Origin: Corynebacterium sp.
GTDB taxonomy: Bacteria; Actinomycetota; Actinomycetes; Mycobacteriales; Mycobacteriaceae
Direction: 5' to 3'
Length of the DNA: 7,828 nt
NCBI GenBank assembly: GCA_030450335.1
Contig: JAKDIS010000111.1
Location: 1-7,828 of the forward strand
The translations under genes were made by a program, and so were the position numbers. Shown piece after piece: positions 5,102 through 7,828 of the stretch. The first letter of the stretch is position 1; each line of letters starts with the position of its first letter. The notes below the pieces were generated by a model. That model was not told the origin of the DNA. It was given only the letters and a program-made list of their open reading frames with translations, and did no database searches.

Positions 5102-5110
5102 CCCCCCCCC
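5102..5110. repeat. Nine-base C/G homopolymer between hrrS and hrrA
   Basis: Nine consecutive Cs on the plus strand (G9 in the direction of the operon) lie 7 nt after the kinase stop. A perfect 10-bp palindrome, CCGTCGACGG (5092-5101), directly abuts it. The tract is intergenic, so length changes would alter spacing in the leader of hrrA but no protein. Confidence 0.7.
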
Positions 5111-5116
5111 GGACAA

Positions 5117-6343
5117 TCACGGCCGCAGCGGCACCTCCACGGCGACGGCCGTGCCCGAACCCGGCGCGGTCTCCACGACCACGCTGCCTCCGAGGTCGCT
5201 GACCCGTCGACGCATCGTCGCCAGGCCGATGTGGCCTTCCCCGGCGCGCTCAGCCAGCGTGGACTCCACCTCGGGCAGGTCGAAGCCCGCGCCGTCGTCC
5301 ACCACGTCGAGACGCACCGCGTCCGGGTTCACCGACAGGGTGACGCGCGCGCGTGAGGCTCCCGAATGCTGCCGGACGTTCGCCACCGCCGACTGCGCCA
5401 CGCGCAGCAGCACCGTCTCCACGCTCACCGGGAGGCGCGCCTCGGCGCCGCCGGCCGCGTCCGCCGGGGCGTCCACACTGACCTCCAGCCCGTCGCCGGA
5501 CGTGGCGCGGGCGAGACGCCGCAGCGCGTCCACCAACGAACCGTCGTCCAGGCCCGACGGCTGCAGCGCGGCGATCATCGCCCGGGTCTCCCGCAGACTG
5601 CCGGCGGCGACGTCGCGCGCGAGCAGGAGCTTGTCGACAGGCGGCTCCCCTACGTCCCCTGCGTCCCCTGCGTCCTTGTGCGCCCGCACGTCGCGCTCGG
5701 CGGCGTGCAGCAGCATCTGGATGCTCGACAGCCCCTGCGCCACCGTGTCGTGGATCTCGTGCGCGAGACGTTCCCGTTCCTCCACCACCCCGGCCGCACG
5801 CTCCGACTCCGCGAGCAGGTGGCGGGTGCGCACCAGCTCGTCGATGAGCCGGCGCCGGTCCTCACTGACCACGTAGAGGCCCTCGACGGTCACCCCGATC
5901 GCCACGGCGACCAGCCCGGACAGCACGGGCCCGAGGACCGCACCCGTCGACGGACCGGCCACCGCCACCGACAGGCCCGCGGCCACGACCGTCACCACCG
6001 CCGTCGCCGTCACTCCCCACCACAACGGCAGCAGGTACAGGTAGAGCGCGAACAACGCCAACGCCAGGTACGACGCCGTCGCCTCCTGCACCGCCAGCAG
6101 GATCCACAGGACGGTCAACGCCGTCAGCCACGTCACCCGCCCCGGCAGCGCCGCCGGCACCGGACGCGACAGCCCCGCCGCGGCGAGCAGGCCGAACGGC
6201 ACCGCCGTCACGGCCACCAACGTCGGCGGACCGTCCCCCCGTCCCGCCGCCGACCAGACCGTGACCGCCAGCAGAAGGCCCACGAGGATGGCGATACCTC
6301 CCCGCATCACCACCGAATCCCGTACCGCGACGTCGTTGTCCAT
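5117..6343 (-). CDS. hrrS: Membrane sensor histidine kinase, HrrS-like
   Basis: The 408-residue kinase has an N-terminal membrane part with about six hydrophobic segments (roughly 13-33, 41-58, 70-88, 90-108, 111-130, 134-157) and almost no external loop. A coiled linker follows (160-190), then a HisKA_3 dimerisation/phosphoacceptor domain (ERLAHEIHDTVAQG, His198) and a HATPase domain. The N-box region is RVAQSAVANVRQHS (Asn322, with Ser318 where Glu is usual), the G1 box is DDGAGF (349-354) and the G2 region GHIGLATMRRRV. This layout fits the corynebacterial heme sensors HrrS/ChrS, whose ligand is sensed within the membrane domain. It should phosphorylate the HrrA-like regulator encoded downstream. 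ATG 6343 follows a -10 box TACTGT by 6 nt, indicating a leaderless mRNA; the open frame upstream overlaps the divergent gene and does not look coding. The heme ligand is inferred from family and context. Confidence 0.88.
   Translation of the reverse strand: MDNDVAVRDSVVMRGGIAILVGLLLAVTVWSAAGRGDGPPTLVAVTAVPFGLLAAAGLSRPVPAALPGRVTWLTALTVLWILLAVQEATASYLALALFALYLYLLPLWWGVTATAVVTVVAAGLSVAVAGPSTGAVLGPVLSGLVAVAIGVTVEGLYVVSEDRRRLIDELVRTRHLLAESERAAGVVEERERLAHEIHDTVAQGLSSIQMLLHAAERDVRAHKDAGDAGDVGEPPVDKLLLARDVAAGSLRETRAMIAALQPSGLDDGSLVDALRRLARATSGDGLEVSVDAPADAAGGAEARLPVSVETVLLRVAQSAVANVRQHSGASRARVTLSVNPDAVRLDVVDDGAGFDLPEVESTLAERAGEGHIGLATMRRRVSDLGGSVVVETAPGSGTAVAVEVPLRP
5646..5672 (-). repeat. Three 9-bp repeats in hrrS
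   Basis: Three tandem units TCCCCTACG, TCCCCTGCG and TCCCCTGCG (plus-strand reading) encode Asp-Ala-Gly, Asp-Ala-Gly and Asp-Val-Gly at residues 224-232 of the kinase. They lie about 26 residues after His198, between the two dimerisation helices. The unit keeps the frame, so copy number can change without truncation. Confidence 0.65.
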
Positions 6344-6349
6344 GGGAAC

Positions 6350-6355
6350 ACAGTA
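6350..6355 (-). promoter_or_regulatory. -10 box of hrrS, leaderless type
   Basis: TACTGT on the minus strand is followed by six bases (GTTCCC) and the hrrS ATG at 6343. This predicts a transcript beginning at the start codon. Two of its bases (6354-6355) are shared with the opposite-strand -10 box of the divergent insertase gene. No clear -35 is visible. Confidence 0.5.
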
Positions 6356-6359
6356 TCCT
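6354..6359 (+). promoter_or_regulatory. -10 box of the yidC-like gene, leaderless type
   Basis: TATCCT fits TANNNT and is followed by six bases (CGACAC) and the GTG at 6366. It overlaps the hrrS -10 box on the other strand by two bases, so both promoters cannot readily be occupied at once. Confidence 0.5.
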
Positions 6360-6365
6360 CGACAC

Positions 6366-7787
6366 GTGGAGTTCATCGAGTACCCGGTATCCGCAGTGAT
6401 GAAGCTGTGGCACATGGCGCTGACCGCCATGGGCGTCGCCGACGCCACCGCATGGACGGCGTCGATCGCGCTGCTGGTGCTCACCGTCCGGCTCTTCCTC
6501 GTCCCCTTCGCCTACCGCGCCTACCGTTCGACGCGCGTGCTGGTGAACCTGCGCCCGGCCCTGCACGCCCTCGACGAGGAGTACCGCAACCGGCTCAGCC
6601 AGCCCGAACGCCGCGAACTGCTGAAGAAGCGCCGGGAGCTGCAACTCGCCAACGGCTACCGGGTGCGCGACGGTTGCGTGCCCGCCCTGATCCAGGTCCC
6701 CTTCTTCATCGGCCTGTACCGCATCCTGCTGCAGGTCGCCCGACCCACGGACCTGGAGGCCGCGTCCCACCCCGGCATCGGGGCGCTCAGCGGGGACGAC
6801 GTGGCGCACTTCCTCGACGCCGACATCCTCGGCGTCCCGCTCGCCGCGTACTCCACGATGACGGACGAGCAGTTCGCCTTCCTCGGCACCACCGGTGCCG
6901 AGGTGTTCACCTTCGCCCTGCCGTTGTGCATCACCGCCTCGGTGTTCACCACGCTGAACATGGCGTACTCGATCTACCGCAACTGGCTCACCCTCGACGA
7001 GAACAACGGCACCTCCCGCGCCCTGTTCAAGATGCTGTTCTTCCTGGCGCCGGTGGCGATCCTGGTGCCGATCGTCTTCGGACTCGCCGGCCCCGCCCCC
7101 GCGGCGATCATGTGCTACTGGGTGATGAACAACCTGTGGACCATGACGCAGAACATCAGCCTCCACCTCGTCCTCGACCGGCAGGTGCCCTACTCCGAGG
7201 AGTTCCGCGCCCACCGCGCCGAGGTCGGCGCGGCGCGCAAGGCCCGACGGGCCGAGATCAAGGACGCCGGACGCTCCCTCCGCGAGCGATCCCGCGAGCG
7301 CAGCGCCCGCATCAAGGCGTTGGACGCGACGCTGCGTCGTTCCTCCCCGGCGTCGGTGTGCGACGACGCCACCGCCGAGCGCGAGCGCCTCGTCGCCGAG
7401 GAAGCCGCCGACCGGGAGGCGACCGGGAGGCTCATCAAGCGCGAGAAGCTGGAGCGCGCCGCACGGCGCACGCGCCAGCGGGAACTGCAACGCCAGGCGA
7501 TCGCCGCGAAAAAGGCGGCGAAGGCCTCGAAGGCCGGGCAGGATGCTGTCGGCGCGGCCGGGGACTCCGGGGACTCCGGGGACTCCGGGGACTCCGGGGA
7601 CTCCGGGGACTCTGACGGCACGGAGGGACCCGAGAGCGCCGAGGGTGCGTCCGACGCCGTTCAGGCCGCCGAAACGTCCGGCCCCACCGCACCCAGCGCG
7701 CCCAGCGGAGGCCGGCACCGGCTGCCCGAGCCGGACGAGGACGCCGATGCCCGCCCCTACCGGGGGCGGCACCGCCTCAACCGCTGA
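6366..7787 (+). CDS. yidC: YidC/Oxa1-family membrane protein insertase with long charged tail
   Basis: The 473-residue protein has the YidC core in residues 1-275. TM1 contains the conserved groove arginine (Arg42 in LTVRLFLVPF). A charged cytoplasmic hairpin follows (62-95, LHALDEEYRNRLSQPERRELLKKRRE), then the family block CVPALIQVPFFIGLYRIL (104-121), further membrane segments near 180-200 and 221-240, and the final helix AAIMCYWVMNNLWTMTQ (246-262). YidC proteins insert and fold membrane proteins, alone or with SecYEG. The roughly 200-residue tail is Lys/Arg/Glu/Ala-rich to residue 390, then holds six Gly-Asp-Ser repeats (399-416), an acidic Ser/Ala/Pro stretch, and two GRHRL motifs (449-453, 467-471). 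GTG 6366 was chosen because a -10 box ends 6 nt before it and the upstream frame is the antisense of hrrS. It is not beside rnpA/rpmH here, so it may be a second YidC copy. No Shine-Dalgarno sequence is present. Confidence 0.88.
   Translation: MEFIEYPVSAVMKLWHMALTAMGVADATAWTASIALLVLTVRLFLVPFAYRAYRSTRVLVNLRPALHALDEEYRNRLSQPERRELLKKRRELQLANGYRVRDGCVPALIQVPFFIGLYRILLQVARPTDLEAASHPGIGALSGDDVAHFLDADILGVPLAAYSTMTDEQFAFLGTTGAEVFTFALPLCITASVFTTLNMAYSIYRNWLTLDENNGTSRALFKMLFFLAPVAILVPIVFGLAGPAPAAIMCYWVMNNLWTMTQNISLHLVLDRQVPYSEEFRAHRAEVGAARKARRAEIKDAGRSLRERSRERSARIKALDATLRRSSPASVCDDATAERERLVAEEAADREATGRLIKREKLERAARRTRQRELQRQAIAAKKAAKASKAGQDAVGAAGDSGDSGDSGDSGDSGDSDGTEGPESAEGASDAVQAAETSGPTAPSAPSGGRHRLPEPDEDADARPYRGRHRLNR
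7560..7613 (+). repeat. Six tandem GGGGACTCC repeats in the yidC-like gene
   Basis: Six 9-bp units run from 7560 to 7613; the first five are identical and the sixth ends in T. They encode six Gly-Asp-Ser triplets in the C-terminal tail. Near-perfect identity suggests recent slippage expansion, and any change in copy number keeps the frame. Confidence 0.9.
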
Positions 7788-7828
7788 CCCCGGCCAGATC
7801 CGCCGAGGGGCGAAGATCGAGCGTGGGA

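Noticed and set aside
6344..6484. 47-residue N-terminal extension of the kinase
   Set aside because: It overlaps the divergent insertase gene and its own promoter box; MDNDVAVRDS directly before the first membrane segment is the sensible start.
7560..7613. Short tandem repeats as a CRISPR-like array
   Set aside because: Units are 9 bp, directly adjacent without spacers, and in frame within a coding tail.
5366..7615. Very long plus-strand open frame (749 codons) across hrrS and the yidC-like gene
   Set aside because: It runs antisense to the kinase and then out of frame through the insertase, with Arg/His/Pro-rich translation, as expected of high-GC shadow frames.
5862..7772. Minus-strand open frame of 636 codons opposite the yidC-like gene
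   Set aside because: Gly/Val/Arg-rich shadow of a gene with conserved YidC motifs on the other strand; the Val-Pro-Gly repeats in it are only the other reading of the GGGGACTCC repeats.
7788..7828. GTG at 7823 with GAGGGG at 7805-7810 as the start of a next gene
   Set aside because: Only six bases remain after the GTG starts, and the spacing of 12 nt is long; there is not enough sequence to support a gene.

Overview
The window is GC-rich DNA with actinobacterial gene content and promoter style. The evidence is an Lsr2-type nucleoid protein, a NarL-type regulator and kinase pair very like the corynebacterial heme-responsive HrrSA system, a small basic protein like the corynebacterial DUF6474 group, and several genes whose -10 box (TANNNT) lies 6-8 nt before the start codon, as in leaderless actinobacterial mRNAs. 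The combination sodA / ybaK / msrA / hrrA / hrrS points to Corynebacterium or a close relative. No mobile element, tRNA, rRNA or CRISPR array was seen.

Layout. Bases 1-57 are the tail of a Mn/Fe superoxide dismutase (+), followed by a strong hairpin terminator (86-120) and a YbaK-type aminoacyl-tRNA deacylase (150-668, +). Convergent to it is a minus-strand pair: a TM0106-type RecB-like/RNase H-like putative nuclease (3094 down to 1382) and msrA (1385 down to 696), coupled by an ATGA overlap. A short divergent promoter region (3095-3195) separates the nuclease from a plus-strand gene of unknown function, DUF6474-like (3196-3810). Next comes a 188-nt, locally AT-rich regulatory region (3811-3998) and lsr2 (3999-4355). 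A hairpin at 4362-4382 separates lsr2 from the convergent minus-strand two-component pair hrrS-like (6343-5117) and hrrA-like (5043-4393). Divergent from the kinase, only 22 bp away, is a YidC/Oxa1-family membrane insertase with a long charged tail (6366-7787). The last 41 bases hold nothing I can assign.

How the genes fit together. SodA and MsrA defend against and repair oxidative damage. HrrSA-type systems sense heme and adjust heme synthesis, heme degradation and the heme-containing respiratory chain. Lsr2 silences AT-rich DNA. The YidC-type protein inserts membrane proteins, and its promoter is physically interlocked with that of the heme sensor kinase. The genes are ordinary core types. 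The points worth a second look are regulatory and structural: the interlocked leaderless promoters, the lsr2 upstream region, an altered AT-hook arrangement in Lsr2, a missing nuclease motif in the TM0106-like protein, and the repeat-bearing YidC tail. I did not find a convincing new multi-gene system.
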